Source: Theristus sp. LFF4_11 (taxonomy: Eukaryota > Nematoda > Chromadorea > Monhysterida > Xyalidae). From it: a stretch of DNA of 64,000 nucleotides. The stretch lies in NCBI GenBank assembly GCA_030248135.1, contig JASANC010000130.1, forward strand, positions 44,846 to 108,845, written 5' to 3'. The notes beneath the pieces were generated by a model, which saw only the letters and a program-made list of their open reading frames with translations, was not told where the DNA came from and did no database searches. Shown here piece after piece: positions 1 to 10,923 of the stretch. Both the position numbers and the translations under genes were made by a program. How positions within the stretch are numbered: the first letter of the stretch is position 1; each line of letters opens with the position of its first letter.

Positions 1-2125
1 ATTTTCTAGTTCGTATTCCACATGAAGTGGCAATGGTGCCAAAAAACCGCTATTTTTGATGTTTTTGGCCCTTTTCTGGCAAAAAGTGGCCCAAAACCAA
101 TTAGCGCCTAATCCGATTGGTGAGATTTTTTAACACAATATTCACCATGCTTTTGTGAACACCTGTGCCAATTTTCAGGTTTGCACGATTCAGCAAAAAG
201 CAATGGCAATTATTTTTATTCGAAAGAAACCGCAGTTTCATTTATTTTTCAAAGTATCTTGTACACAATCCCAATTTGCCTATTTTTTATCCTCTACCGT
301 CTAGAAGCGGTTTTGAGGGGACTGAGTGAAACGTACGCGAAAACTAACGTCAAATTCGTAACCACCGACCTCGATTTGTATGAAAAACTTTATTTTAGAA
401 TTTTTGAAAAAATTGTCCTTCTTCGTCCCCATAGTGTGTGCGTTTAGGGCACAGTAGCAATCTCGAGTCATGTTTTCAAAGCGATTTTTGGAACAAGCGG
501 GTACGAAAACTCCCCGTTTGCCAAAATTTCAGACATCGAGGTGGCTTCCAGAAGTTTTGAGTTCAGAAAGAATTACCCATCTTCTGCCAATTCTCATGTT
601 TTAGGCCAAATATGTGGCCCAAAACCAATTGGCGCCTAATCCGATTGGCAAGATTTTTTAACACAATGTCAACTAGACCTGCAGAAATACTCTGTTCAAT
701 TTCTGAGCTTGCACGATTCCTAAAACAGCGGTGGCGCAGAAAACATTACCGATTTTGATGATTTTGGCCTTTTTTGAGGTCAAAGATGGTGCCCAAAAGC
801 AATAATCGAACGGGCCGATTGGCCTAAAATTTTAACACAGTTTTCAGTTTTTCTTGGCAAGTATTTTTGCAAATTTTCTAGTTCTTATTCCACATGAAGT
901 GGCTATGGTGCCCAAAAAACCGCGATTTTTGATGTTTTTGGCCTTTTTCTGGCAAAAAAGTGGCCCAAAACCAATTTGCACCTAATCCGATTGGTGAGAT
1001 TTTTTAACACAATGTCAACTAGACCTGCAGAAATACTCTGTTCAATTTCTGAGCTTGCACGAGTCCTAAAACAGCGGTGGCGCAGAAAACATTACCGATT
1101 TTGATGATTTCGGCCTTTTTTGAGGTCAAAGATGGTGCCCAAAAGCAATAAACAAACGGGCCGATTGGCCTAAAATTTTAACACAGTTTTCAGTTTTTCT
1201 TGGCAAGTATTTTTGCAAATTTTCTAGTTCGTATTCCACATGAAGTGGCTATGGTGCCCAAAAACCGCGATTTTTGATGTTTTTGGCCCTTTTCTGGAAA
1301 AAAAGTGGCCCAAAACCAATTTGCACCTAATCCGATTGGTGAGATTTTTTAACACAATGTCAACTAGACCTGCAGAAATACTCTGTTCAATTTCTGAGCT
1401 TGCACGATTCCTAAAACAGCGGTGGCGCAGAAAACATTACCGATTTTGATGATTTTGGCCTTTTTTGAGGTCAAAGATGGTGCCCAAAAGCAATAAACGA
1501 ACAGGCCGATTGGCCTAAAATTTTAACACAGTTTTCAGTTTTTCTTGGCAAGTATTTTGCAAATTTTCTAGTTCGTATTCCACATGAAGTGGCTATGGTG
1601 CCCAAAAACTGCGATTTTTGATGTTTTTGTCCCTTTTCTGGCAAAAAAGTGGCCCAAAACCAATTTGCACCTAATTCGATTGGTGAGATTTTTTAACACA
1701 ATGTCAACTAGACCTGCAGAAATACTCTGTTCAATTTCTGAGCTTGCACGATTCCTAAAACTGCGGTGGCGCAGAAAACATTACCGATTTTGATGATTTT
1801 GGCCTTTTTTGAGGTCAAAGATGGTGCCCAAAAGCAATAAACGAACGGGCCGATTGGCCTAAAATTTTAACACAGTTTTCAGTTTTTCTTGGCAAGTATT
1901 TTTGCAAATTTTCTAGTTCGTATTTTACATGAAGTGGCTATGGTGCCCAAAAAACCGCGATTTTTGATGTTTTTGGCCCTTTTCTGGCAAAAAAGTGGCC
2001 CAAAACCAATTTGCACATAATCCGATTGGTGAGATTTTTTAACACAATATTCTCCATGCTTTTATGAACAACTGTGCCAATTTTTGGGTTTGCACGATTC
2101 AGCAAAAAGCAATGGCGATTTTTTA
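1..2125. repeat. ~344-bp tandem repeat array
   Basis: Head-to-tail copies of a roughly 344-bp unit. The landmark CATGAAGTGGCTATGG recurs near 893, 1239, 1583 and 1928, with a diverged copy near 19. Each unit also carries the landmarks GTGGCGCAGAAAACATTACC and GGGCCGATTGGCC. The first (about 1-210) and last (about 1915-2125) parts share a variant segment (TTTGCACGATTCAGCAAAAA) that the middle units lack, so the array is a mosaic. Short open frames of about 69 codons recur at the same unit phase and are not genes. The array ends about 230 bp before the last exon of a potassium channel and so probably lies in that gene's intron or upstream DNA. Confidence 0.85.
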
Positions 2126-2354
2126 ATTCCTAAAAACCCGCGATTTTAGCATTTTTCAGAGGTTTTTTTAGTCTACCGCGCAGACAGAGTGGAGTTGGGG
2201 CCTGAAATTTTATACACGAAGTTACTACCTGCCAACCTACCCAACGCACCCCAAAAGTCCCGATTTCCCCAGTTTTTAAAAAACGTTGCCACGACCCCCC
2301 TGGAAAAGTTCGATTTTCCGGGACAGGCACTCTTAAGAAACGGATCATTTTCAG

Positions 2355-2560
2355 TGGGTAAATTGATCGCCAGCAGCTGCATTGGCATCGGTGTGCTCGT
2401 GGTGGCACTGCCAGTGACAATCATTGTCGATCGATACATGAAAGCACTCAAAAATGAACAAATGCAGCACGCAGAGCAGAGGAACGCGCTGCGAAAACGC
2501 ACGCGAACGCGACTGCCTTCGAATTCGGCCAGCTCGCACGGCCCATATTCGTCAATCTAA
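2355..2560 (+). CDS. Terminal exon of a voltage-gated K+ channel (Kv), partial
   Basis: The exon starts after a TTTTCAG acceptor in splice phase 1 and ends at TAA (2558-2560). It encodes GKLIASSCIGIGVLVVALPV followed by TIIVDRYMKAL. This matches the S6 pore-lining helix of Kv channels: the hinge glycine and the PVP-like bend, here ALPVT rather than ALPVPV. A basic, Ser-rich cytosolic tail of about 45 residues ending HGPYSSI follows. The protein would be a tetrameric plasma-membrane channel. The voltage sensor, S5 and selectivity filter are not in the window; the tandem array lies immediately upstream, so the remaining exons must be further left or lost. The open frame continues upstream of 2355 but loses resemblance there. 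AATAAA occurs near 2953. The Kv family is fairly certain; the subfamily cannot be assigned. Confidence 0.7.
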
Positions 2561-3656
2561 AATATAATCTTTATTGGTTTATCTAAAATATAATCTTTAT
2601 AATCTTTATTTTGTTGCTTGGTTTTTTCACAAATTATTTTTCGTAATTTTATAAAGCGTTTAGCCAACGATGCTTTAAAATTTGTTCAGCCACCCCATAA
2701 TAAATTTGCAAGGTCAAGCCAAACAGAACATTATTTTGCTTTATTTTGGGCAAAAACCACTATTCATACATTGTATACCGTATTCAGCCATGTTTTACAC
2801 CGCAATTATCTGTCTGTCACACAACGCTTGTTTTTTTCTTCTGACCGCAGTTCAACTACACCGTTCGTTTTCTGTGAAATTGAAAAGAAAAAAAAACAAA
2901 AAAGTAAACAATTTGCATGTTTTGATGTAATTTTTATGAGTTTACTCTGAAGCAATAAACTTTGCAGTGCGTTAAAAATTCGAACTTGTTTCTGGATGCT
3001 GTTTTTCTCTTGTATGTTTAGCATGTGCATGTGATGTGCATCAGAAAAGTGAAAACTTTTTCCAGAAAGCCAATTCATGTACTTCGCAGCAAAATGATGC
3101 AGTAAGTAAACAGAACAAACAATTTTCAACAATTCATCTGTATGCTAGCTGTAGTGGTAAAAATTGAGTAATCAACGCAAATTTTAGTTTTTGTTTTACC
3201 TGCAGATGAAAAAAAGGCGGAAAAAAGATGTCGAAAAGCAAAAAAGAGCTGTGTTCCCTGTCTGGCCTTTTTTAAACAAGAAACGGTATTGGGATTCGCT
3301 CTGTTTTTTTAGAAATACTCTTAGTTTTTGATGAACTTTGGAATGAAAACTCACGCTTATTTTTAAATACCGTCTTGCACAATAAGCTTCTTCGTCATTC
3401 TGCCAAGCAAATCAAAAATTTTGAAAAAATGCAATTTCCTACGACGTCCGTCTGTATAAATGAAAGGAGGTCTTATCTTGTAGAATCGGAACGGATTTAA
3501 AAGCAAATAAACTGTTCGTTTTTTGCAAAAAGTTCTTGTTTCAGTCTAGATATTGACAAGGCGGGCCTCTGAGCTTCACCTTATTCAGCTTCTACCGACT
3601 TAGCTGTCGATCCACCGTCCAATTTTTGATTGCCCTTTTGTTGCTTCCTCCAATTT

Positions 3657-3688
<32 letters not shown>

Positions 3689-3768
3689 GTTTCTGTTCTC
3701 ATTCAGAGAAGGAAAGACATTCATACAATACTTCACGGTATACAGGTCGCAGCCCACCTTTCTCCAAC
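2561..3768. other. 3' flank of Kv exon and 5' flank of hedgehog-related gene
   Basis: AT-rich DNA with no convincing exon on either strand. A short direct repeat of TCTAAAATATAATCTTTAT lies at 2556-2600. A (GTC)n microsatellite at 3658-3687 lies just upstream of the hedgehog-related start codon and is probably 5' UTR or promoter. Open frames of 80-115 codons here are low-complexity and show no family signature. Confidence 0.5.
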
Positions 3769-6700
3769 ATGTTCATTCGAACACTCATAATTTGCTGTGT
3801 TCTTCTGGTGATGAACAAAAAACATGCCAACTGTGATCACACACGAGAAGTTGTACGACAGGAAGATTTGAGAGAAGTTTATGAGTGTGACCCGGATGAA
3901 TGGCCAGATCGACTGCAGAACATTGATGGCTGGCTTGTCTTGCAGTGCCACAGACCGCGGTGCAAAAAACTCGATGAACTTCCTAAAGCGGTTAGCTGCT
4001 AACAAACTTTTTTAATCTCAGGAAATAGTTGGGAGTTCTCGGATTTGAGTTGATATTTTAGACGTGTCTTGGCGCGTGGATCAGTCAGTGTCCATCGTTG
4101 TACTACGTTAACGGCATTAAACGCGTTGAAACATCGCCGCGACTTGCGCAGTCAGTTTGACAATTCGTGCAATTCAATCAGCCCTTATACTAAATCGATT
4201 CAGAAGCAGACAACAACAATAACCAAAAACTGCCATAGCTACAACGTGAAATGTTGCCGCCACGACATTTTGTACGGCCAAGATTTCGTTGGTGCTCAAG
4301 CTCAGCCAAGCCAGTTGTACGCCGGCGACGAGTTCGATGCTCGTGCCATTGACCAATCGGGCGCAGGGCCAATACAGTACGTGGCCAACGTGTTCCCCAC
4401 AACGTGAGTACAACGTTTTCAGCATTCACTCAAAAGCGACACGTAGCCGAACTAATTCTACGGTTTCGATGTACATCGATGCTAAATTTCAATCAAAAAG
4501 GCATTTTTCATTGAACTGTACAACTTGAAAGTCAACTTTTTGTTAATCGAAGACTTCGCGATCACCACAACATTCAAGTGGCTGTGTTCATGTGCATCGA
4601 CACGAGCACTTCGTCGACCACATCAGCAACACAAACGCACACATCGAGTTTGTTTCTTCACTAATTACAACGTTGCAAGTCACTCAGCCAGCCACCTAAT
4701 TTTGATTTGCTGTTTTGAAGCACTTCTTTTCAAAATTACAAAAAACGCAGCATCAAACGCAAGAAGCTTGGAAGAGCAAGACAACAACCAGAATTCAAAC
4801 GCACTCAGTGCTTTGGATGTCTTCCGACAAAGAGGAGCTCAAACTGGCGGTTAGATCAGTTTTAAGTCATGTTATTTAGTTCAAGCATAACCTAAAATGC
4901 AGAAAATTAGAAAAAGGTTAGAAATCGTACAGGGAAGAATTGAAGTGCGTTACAGACACGTCTGTTGACAGCAACGCTGGAAGTAACACCAATGCAAACA
5001 CCCCGAACATGGGACATGGAAACACTGGTGGGAATTTGGGTGGAAACAATGGAGGCAGCAGTGGCAGCGGTGGAAGCAATGGAAACAGTGGAAATGGCAG
5101 AAATGGTGGCGGCAACAATGGTGGAAATAGAGGAAATGGCAGAAATGGTGGCGGCAACAATGGTGGAAATAGAGGAAATGGCAGAAATGGTGGCGGCAAC
5201 AATGGTGGAAATAGAGGAAATGGCAGAAATGGTGGCGGGAGCAACGGTGGAAATGGAGGAAGTGGCAGAAATGGTGGCGGGAGCAACGGTGGAAATGGAG
5301 GAAATGGCAGAAATGGTGGCAACAACGGAAATGGTAGAAATAATAACGGCGGAAATTCTGGTAGCTCAGAAAAATCGGGCAGTCAAGAGGAATCAGGTAG
5401 CTTTTTTCTCATGTGCTGACCAAAAAACGGTAAACTTTCGCAAACCGTTTTCAGACATCCCATTTCGCTGGCAACAGAAGCTGGCGGGTCAGAATACGGG
5501 TAGTGGGTCAGAATTGAGTGAATTGGGCGGCTCCGGTCAACTGCGACCCCCAAGTCTCGTTCAGCCAATCGAAGCGGCACCTGTGCCGGCGCCACCTTCG
5601 CAGCCCGCACCTGCCCCGAAACCGAATGCAGCGCCTGGCCTCGGCTGTTTCGATCAATTTGGCACCGTTGAAACACGCTACGGCAGAAAATCAATGGCAG
5701 AGCTGCGCGTGGGAGATGAGGTTGGGTTGTTGAAAACTCAGAAATGTTCAGAGACCAAAATACAGTCCATATGGCTGATATACAGTTATTAATAGCTGAA
5801 TCTGAATGGTTGGTTACAATGTGCAATGTGCAGGCCAGGCTGATGCGTGGATTTCTGTGCATTGCTGTGGAGGGTCAGTTTGCCTGCACAGAATGCATCA
5901 AGCAACTGCACGTGTGTGCAGCCAACCAAACAGTGTAGTTGTATATTATCCAGATGGACTGTAGGCATTCAAATTGCGGCTAACTGAAATTGAACCACTC
6001 AAGAGTTAATTAACTTTTTCCACCTCGTTACAATTTTGGTGACTACAGGTTTTAACGACAAAGCACTTCGGCTACACGGTCGACAAATTCGAGCCGATTC
6101 TGTTCTTTCTGCACCGTTTGCCGGACTTGCAAGCGACCTTTGTGCAACTGCAAACGTCTGACGACAGCGTTATTCGACTCACTTGGAATCATTTATTGCC
6201 CGTTGTTCCATGTGAAGGTCTTCCTGAGATTCTCGACGAAAATCAAACGAACCAACATGCGTACCTGCATTTCGCACGCCACAGCACGCTGGCTGAGAAC
6301 GCCCGTCTAGGCAACTGTCTGCTAACGCATTCTGCCAATAGTCAACATCGTGTTTTGCGTGCCACACCAATTGTGAACATCACACAAGTGCGCTCAGCTG
6401 GCTACTACGCACCGATGACAGCCTCTGGCACTCTGGTCGTTAATGGTGTACAGGTAAGCTGCTAGCTTGCCGCTAGTGTGTTTTCAAAATAATTGATTTC
6501 ACTCAAAGTGTAGACAGTCTTACTGCCTTCATCATGGTAAAAAGTCACGATTGTGGTTTGAACCTCGGTTTGACTATTTTTACCATTGATTGCGGGCACG
6601 AATTACCAAAAGAATGTTTGACTATAACTAAGTGCAATTATGTGTAGCAGCTGCATGTGACACACGCATAGTGGAAAAAATCACATCCGCGGTTGATGAA

Positions 6701-7128
6701 AACTCATACCGTACCGCAGATACATGGCGATCGTGAAAGAGTGCCGCAACAATATCGTGTCAAAGTATTATTCCGTTCAAACTGACAATCACGGCAATGT
6801 ACGACATTGCCAGTAACACAGAGGCGACAGAGCGTTGCTTTTGCCGGTGTGCACCCATTTCACATGCGTTGCGTCTGCTCAGGTCAGCGTGTACGCGAGC
6901 GTGCCCTCGCATCATCTGTCGCACGTCTTCTTCAGCTGCTGCTATCGTGTCGGCCGGTGGTTGTCAGAAATGCAGCTGATGGTTTTTAGCGCGCTCGGAA
7001 TTGAAAACAGTTGGACGCACAGCGCGCCTGTGAACGACGGAGGCGGTGATAATGACATTAGCGAGGTGCCGTTCGGCCTCTGGAACATGTGGCGCATCAC
7101 AGAGCTGCTGCTCGGAGTGCACTCGTAG
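3769..7128 (+). CDS. Hedgehog-related secreted protein with C-terminal Hint (Hog) domain
   Basis: Six exons: 3769-3959, 4062-4403, 4933-5396, 5455-5720, 6049-6453, 6883-7128. All joins keep phase and give about 637 residues. The start Met precedes a signal-peptide-like stretch (MFIRTLIICCVLLVMN). The N-terminal region is Cys-containing, with a CCRHD motif around residue 135. A linker of Asn/Gly/Arg-rich repeats occupies about residues 180-330, followed by a Pro-rich stretch. The Hint domain starts at C397 (GLGCF) and shows MAELRVGDEVL, the TWNH motif (T466, H469; Hint TxxH) and APMTASGTLVVNGV. In this family Hint performs cysteine-dependent autocleavage and can attach a lipid. The conserved Ser-Cys-Tyr-Ala near the end reads Ser-Val-Tyr-Ala. 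The exon 1 donor was chosen for phase; a competing donor at 3991 would break the frame. The N-terminus is not a classical Hedge domain, so this resembles nematode hedgehog-related proteins. Subfamily not assigned. Confidence 0.75.
5763..5961. mobile_element. MITE with TA target in intron 4 of the hedgehog-related gene
   Basis: The termini are inverted: CAGTCCATATGG at the left and CCAGATGGACTG at the right, each flanked by TA. The interior has complementary segments (ATGGTTGGTTACAATGTGCA against TGTGCAGCCAACCA). At about 199 bp, with CAGT ends and a TA target, it fits a Tc1/mariner-type non-autonomous element, distantly related to the CAGTCGAACTC family elsewhere in the window. Confidence 0.6.
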
Positions 7129-7402
7129 CTCATGCAAAGCTCAACCAACGACGCAATTATATGCAAAACACCCAACCGAGTCGCACGCCGCACACACAAA
7201 CGTGATACGGTTTTTCTCTTCTTAACCTTCGCTTCATACTCCGGTGTTTTTCTGGCGCACACAGTCGCTCTGGAAATGGAAACAATGTTCATTCTCTTGG
7301 ACTGACATTTTCATTTGTGCTTTTGATATTTTTGCGTTGGATTCAAAATGATAAGATTGTGAGAACAAGTAATTCTAATTTTGTTCGTCTGAAACTTTTC
7401 CA

Positions 7403-7408
7403 AATAAA
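7403..7408 (+). terminator. Poly(A) signal of the hedgehog-related gene
   Basis: AATAAA about 275 bp after the stop codon, followed by AT-rich DNA; the first consensus signal downstream. Confidence 0.5.
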
Positions 7409-7760
7409 ACGGTCATTCATTGCGATGTTAAAAATTATTACACAAATGTAATACCAAGCTACAGTCGCTAACTGACCTTATATTTTTTGGTAATTTTGTG
7501 TAATTCAGCACCGATTTTGAAAATAACCAAATGGTTTTTAGGACATGGACCATTTTCTGCTTGAGAAAACCACATGCAAACAAAGTCAGTCCACAGAGAG
7601 ACAATCAAAACGCGGTTTTTCTTCCGTTAGGGCAACTTTCTTGGCGTCCCAAGGTGATTGCACCATAACACACATACATTGTATCACACCAAGTCCAACA
7701 CTGAACTGCATGCGCAGTCCCACGCACTGAACCTCCAGCTTTCGCATAAAAATGAAATAC

Positions 7761-8022
7761 CGTAAAGTCTTGCATATAAGGTCTCCTCATATAAATTTGA
7801 AAATCAAAAATTTCTGAAAAAAGTAAAATTTTGTGTGACAATCTTAAAAGTGGGAAGAGGTCTTATAAAGAGAAGTTTAGGAATTCTGGACCTTATAAAT
7901 GGGGTGCGATTTCGACCAAGTCAAAAAGTTGAATTTATTTGGTTTCCCGCCGTGTGACATTCCGCCCACTTTTAGGTGGGGTTCTTATAAGTGGGAGGAA
8001 CCTCATATGCAAGGTTTTCGGT
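7761..8022. mobile_element. Short inverted-repeat element
   Basis: ACCGTAAAGTCTTGCATATA (left) is roughly complementary to CATATGCAAGGTTTTCGGT (right). Internal motifs of the type CTTATAA-GTGGG also recur in both orientations, giving an imperfect palindrome of about 260 bp. It has no coding capacity, and target duplications are not clear. Confidence 0.45.
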
Positions 8023-9400
8023 CATTTAAAAAAATCATATACCTCCCGCTCAGTTTCTTTGTTCATTTCGATTATTCTACCAAACTTACTTAGTCATTTC
8101 AACAAGTCAGTTCCGGTCCCGTCTGCAACGATTTCTATTAGATTTGTTTTTACTCATTAATGTCTCTATGTGCACATTTATTTTCAAATTGTTGAGATAA
8201 TCTCAGCTTTAGGGCACCGAGGATTTTGTGTCTTCTGGCAAGAAAACCAATAAAAGGAAGTGAATGTTTATAGGGAAAGCAAGGCTGCGTCTGCCTCTTT
8301 GTGCTTGTAATCATTTTGTTAACACAGAAAGGTTATTTTGATCGATTATCCCGTTTTTTTCTGTCGAGGGTACAATGCAGTTTTTTGCGTTTATGAACAA
8401 AAACTTGCTTTTCTGACTATTCTGATGGCAAAGAGTCTTTTGAAAAGAACAAAGTTAGACTGACTGCGTTCAATTGATTCGGCGATGGTTGTTGCAAAGC
8501 TTTTTGTGGACTTTAAATGATAAGTTTAAAAAAGTCCCGATCACATGTGTTAAATTAAAAGCATCTTTGTCGAGTAGGTAGTTCCCACTTTACGCTGTTT
8601 CGCTTGAGATTTCAAAAACAGCGACCTATGTATGGCACAAAAAAAGAAAACAAAAAGAAAACAGCATACAGAGGCAATCAAATCTTGCTGTTTACTGTCA
8701 CTATTAAAAAACAACAACAAAAGATTACAACAATGGTTTTTGATCACAAGATTACAACAAAAGATTACAATAAATTATCCTTTTCAGCATTCAAATTTTG
8801 GTCGTGACTCGTGACATGCGCACTTTTGTCCTCGATCCAAGCAAAACGTTCTGGCAATAGTTTTCTGCCCACTGCATTACCGGCTTTTTTGTTGTCCATA
8901 GTCTAAAACATGAAACTTGCTAATGTAAAAATACATTAGTTGCGCGCGACTCAACACTTACAAACATGCTTTACTATCAAAAGTCCGTCACAGCTTCACT
9001 TGATAATCTTCTACATTATTATATCGGCAGAATGGATGAGAATTCTTAACTCAAGTAAGATCCGGCTTTCATCCCACATGTACACCTACTTTGTTCACAA
9101 ACTTCATGATACAATTCCAAAGCATGCTTGTTTAGCAGTATGCATTTTGTCTGTAAAAATAACAACTTACCGACCCCGTACTTCAAAATATCGTTTTATA
9201 AATCCACAACAAGCATCTGATTCTATCAGTACTGCAGTATTTTAATTTTATTTAAGTGGGTGTACATGTATGTGTAATTGATTGCTTAATGTACTTGGTT
9301 CATGGCTTTTATGTTTACATTGGTATCAATTTTTGGCGTTTGAACATTCGTTTGTGGCGAATCAAGTTTCACACTAAACGTTGACCAGAAAAAGTATGTA

Positions 9401-9864
9401 CCGTATTACCATTACCTCTAATAAACCCCCATGGGGGTTTATTTCTTCAGCGACTTCTGGGGGTGGGGGTTTATTTTGGGAGGGGTTATTTTTGTTGGGG
9501 GGGGGGGGGGTTATTTACAAACAAATTCTAGGGTGGGGGTTTGTTGAAAAATGGCAAAAATACCTTGCATATGGCAGGCAAGAAAGTCGCAGAAACTTCT
9601 ACTTTTCACAGAGATTTCCTTTTGTAACAGCCTTTTGTAATGAAATTACCACTAACTCATCCCTTTGGGGCCTTTGGTAGCACAATTTCACCAATGTCAC
9701 TGCATTCAGCCACTGAATTCGCTAGGTATGTGTTTCAAATAGGTTTCTAATAAACCCCCATGGGGGTTTATTTTGGGGGGGATTATTTGGAAACTTGTCG
9801 AGGGGGTGGGGGTTTATTTTGGGGGGGGGTTAATTTTGGGGGGGGGGTTAATAGAGGTAATACG
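9401..9864. mobile_element. Family A poly-G transposon, copy 1
   Basis: The terminal inverted repeat CCGTATTACC starts after TA at the left, and the right end is GGTAATACG. Inside are AATAAACCCCCATGGGGG palindromes, long G runs and a conserved core (TCATCCCTTTGGGGCCTTTG) shared with copies at 24888-25287 and 48556-48992. It has no transposase. The TA target is demonstrated at copy 3. Confidence 0.75.
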
Positions 9865-10923
9865 ATAATAGAGTACTACTTTTTTTACTCGTTTTCGCAT
9901 CTCCACAATGCTCTTTTACATGTAGTTCCAATGAAATTTCAAACACAGACCCATTACACGGCTCGTTCTCGAGTTTAGTCCAAGCCCCAAGGTTTGGGTC
10001 CGTATTTTCGAACATTGCTTCAAAAATGTTTACCATTGATTGTGGTAAAATTATATTTAAAAAAACCACACAAATTTAAAATGTGGGTGCGCGGCAACAT
10101 TTTTGATCGAACTGTGACAAAGTCGAAATGTGCAAATTTCTTGATCGGTCTACAGCCTACCCAGAGGTCCGTAAATCCAAATGCGTGCTGCTTTTATTCT
10201 GAAAAAGGTGTGCAGGACGGTCATTTTTTAAATGTTCTCACTTGAATTAACCTCTTGAAATGTTTCAAGGGTAAAGTTGTTTCAAGAACAAAGAAGATGT
10301 GAAAAGTCAAGCCACAGTTTTGCTTGCACAAGCTTTTCAATTTTCAGACCAAATTGGCGATTTTTCTTCGGGAAATTCATTTTTATTTGAGAGATTAGAC
10401 CAAAAAAGATAAATTGCATCTGTAACAGTTTCAGAAAAGCAAAAAGGGCAAAAACTCCCAAAATGAACAAAAATCGTCAGCGCGTGCATTTGTGACCACA
10501 CAAGTTGCAGTCTTGTCAAACGGTGCTGCACTGCACTGTGCTGAGATGTTTTCAAATGATATTTCATTCAACACAATTAATGGGAAATATTTTTCGAACT
10601 GTGTACCACATTTCAGATAGAAATGTTTTGAACCAAATTCGAGAACAAATCGTTTGTAGTACATTTAAAAACAAAAATAAAATTAAAAAAATTTCTCGTC
10701 TATCAATGCGGCTGCAGATAGTATCTAGATATTTCCCACGCTTAGCATTGACTACCTTCATTTGTTTATGTTCAAGTTCTATTTGCATTATGAATTTGAC
10801 ACGCGTTCGTTAGATCAAACACGTTTTCCAGGTTTTCATTGGTGTTTCAGCAAATCCGATCATGCCTTCAGTTCAAACTAGACGCAAAAATACTCATTAA
10901 GACTGAAATACGTACATATTACC

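Larger units (their letters stand above)
7129..10923. other. Intergenic region between hedgehog-related gene and GPCR
   Basis: No exon is supported on either strand. It contains a short inverted-repeat element (about 7761-8022), a poly-G rich transposon (9401-9864) and otherwise AT-rich unique-looking DNA. A TTTCAG acceptor at 10846-10851, 73 bp before the GPCR start codon, could be a 5'-UTR or trans-splice acceptor. Confidence 0.5.

Noticed and set aside
181..447. 88-codon frame at the left edge as an upstream K+ channel exon
   Set aside because: No ATG, no channel motif, and no splice phase linking it to 2355.
1240..1793. Paired 69-codon frames
   Set aside because: Same position in successive 344-bp repeat units; repeat artefact.
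4918..5325. Minus-strand Pro/Leu-rich frame
   Set aside because: Complement of the same repeat linker; composition artefact.
4965..5792. 275-codon Met/Glu/Val-rich frame across the Asn/Gly repeats
   Set aside because: Only its last part (from 5455) is real Hint-gene coding; before that it is the shifted frame of the repeat linker in exon 3.
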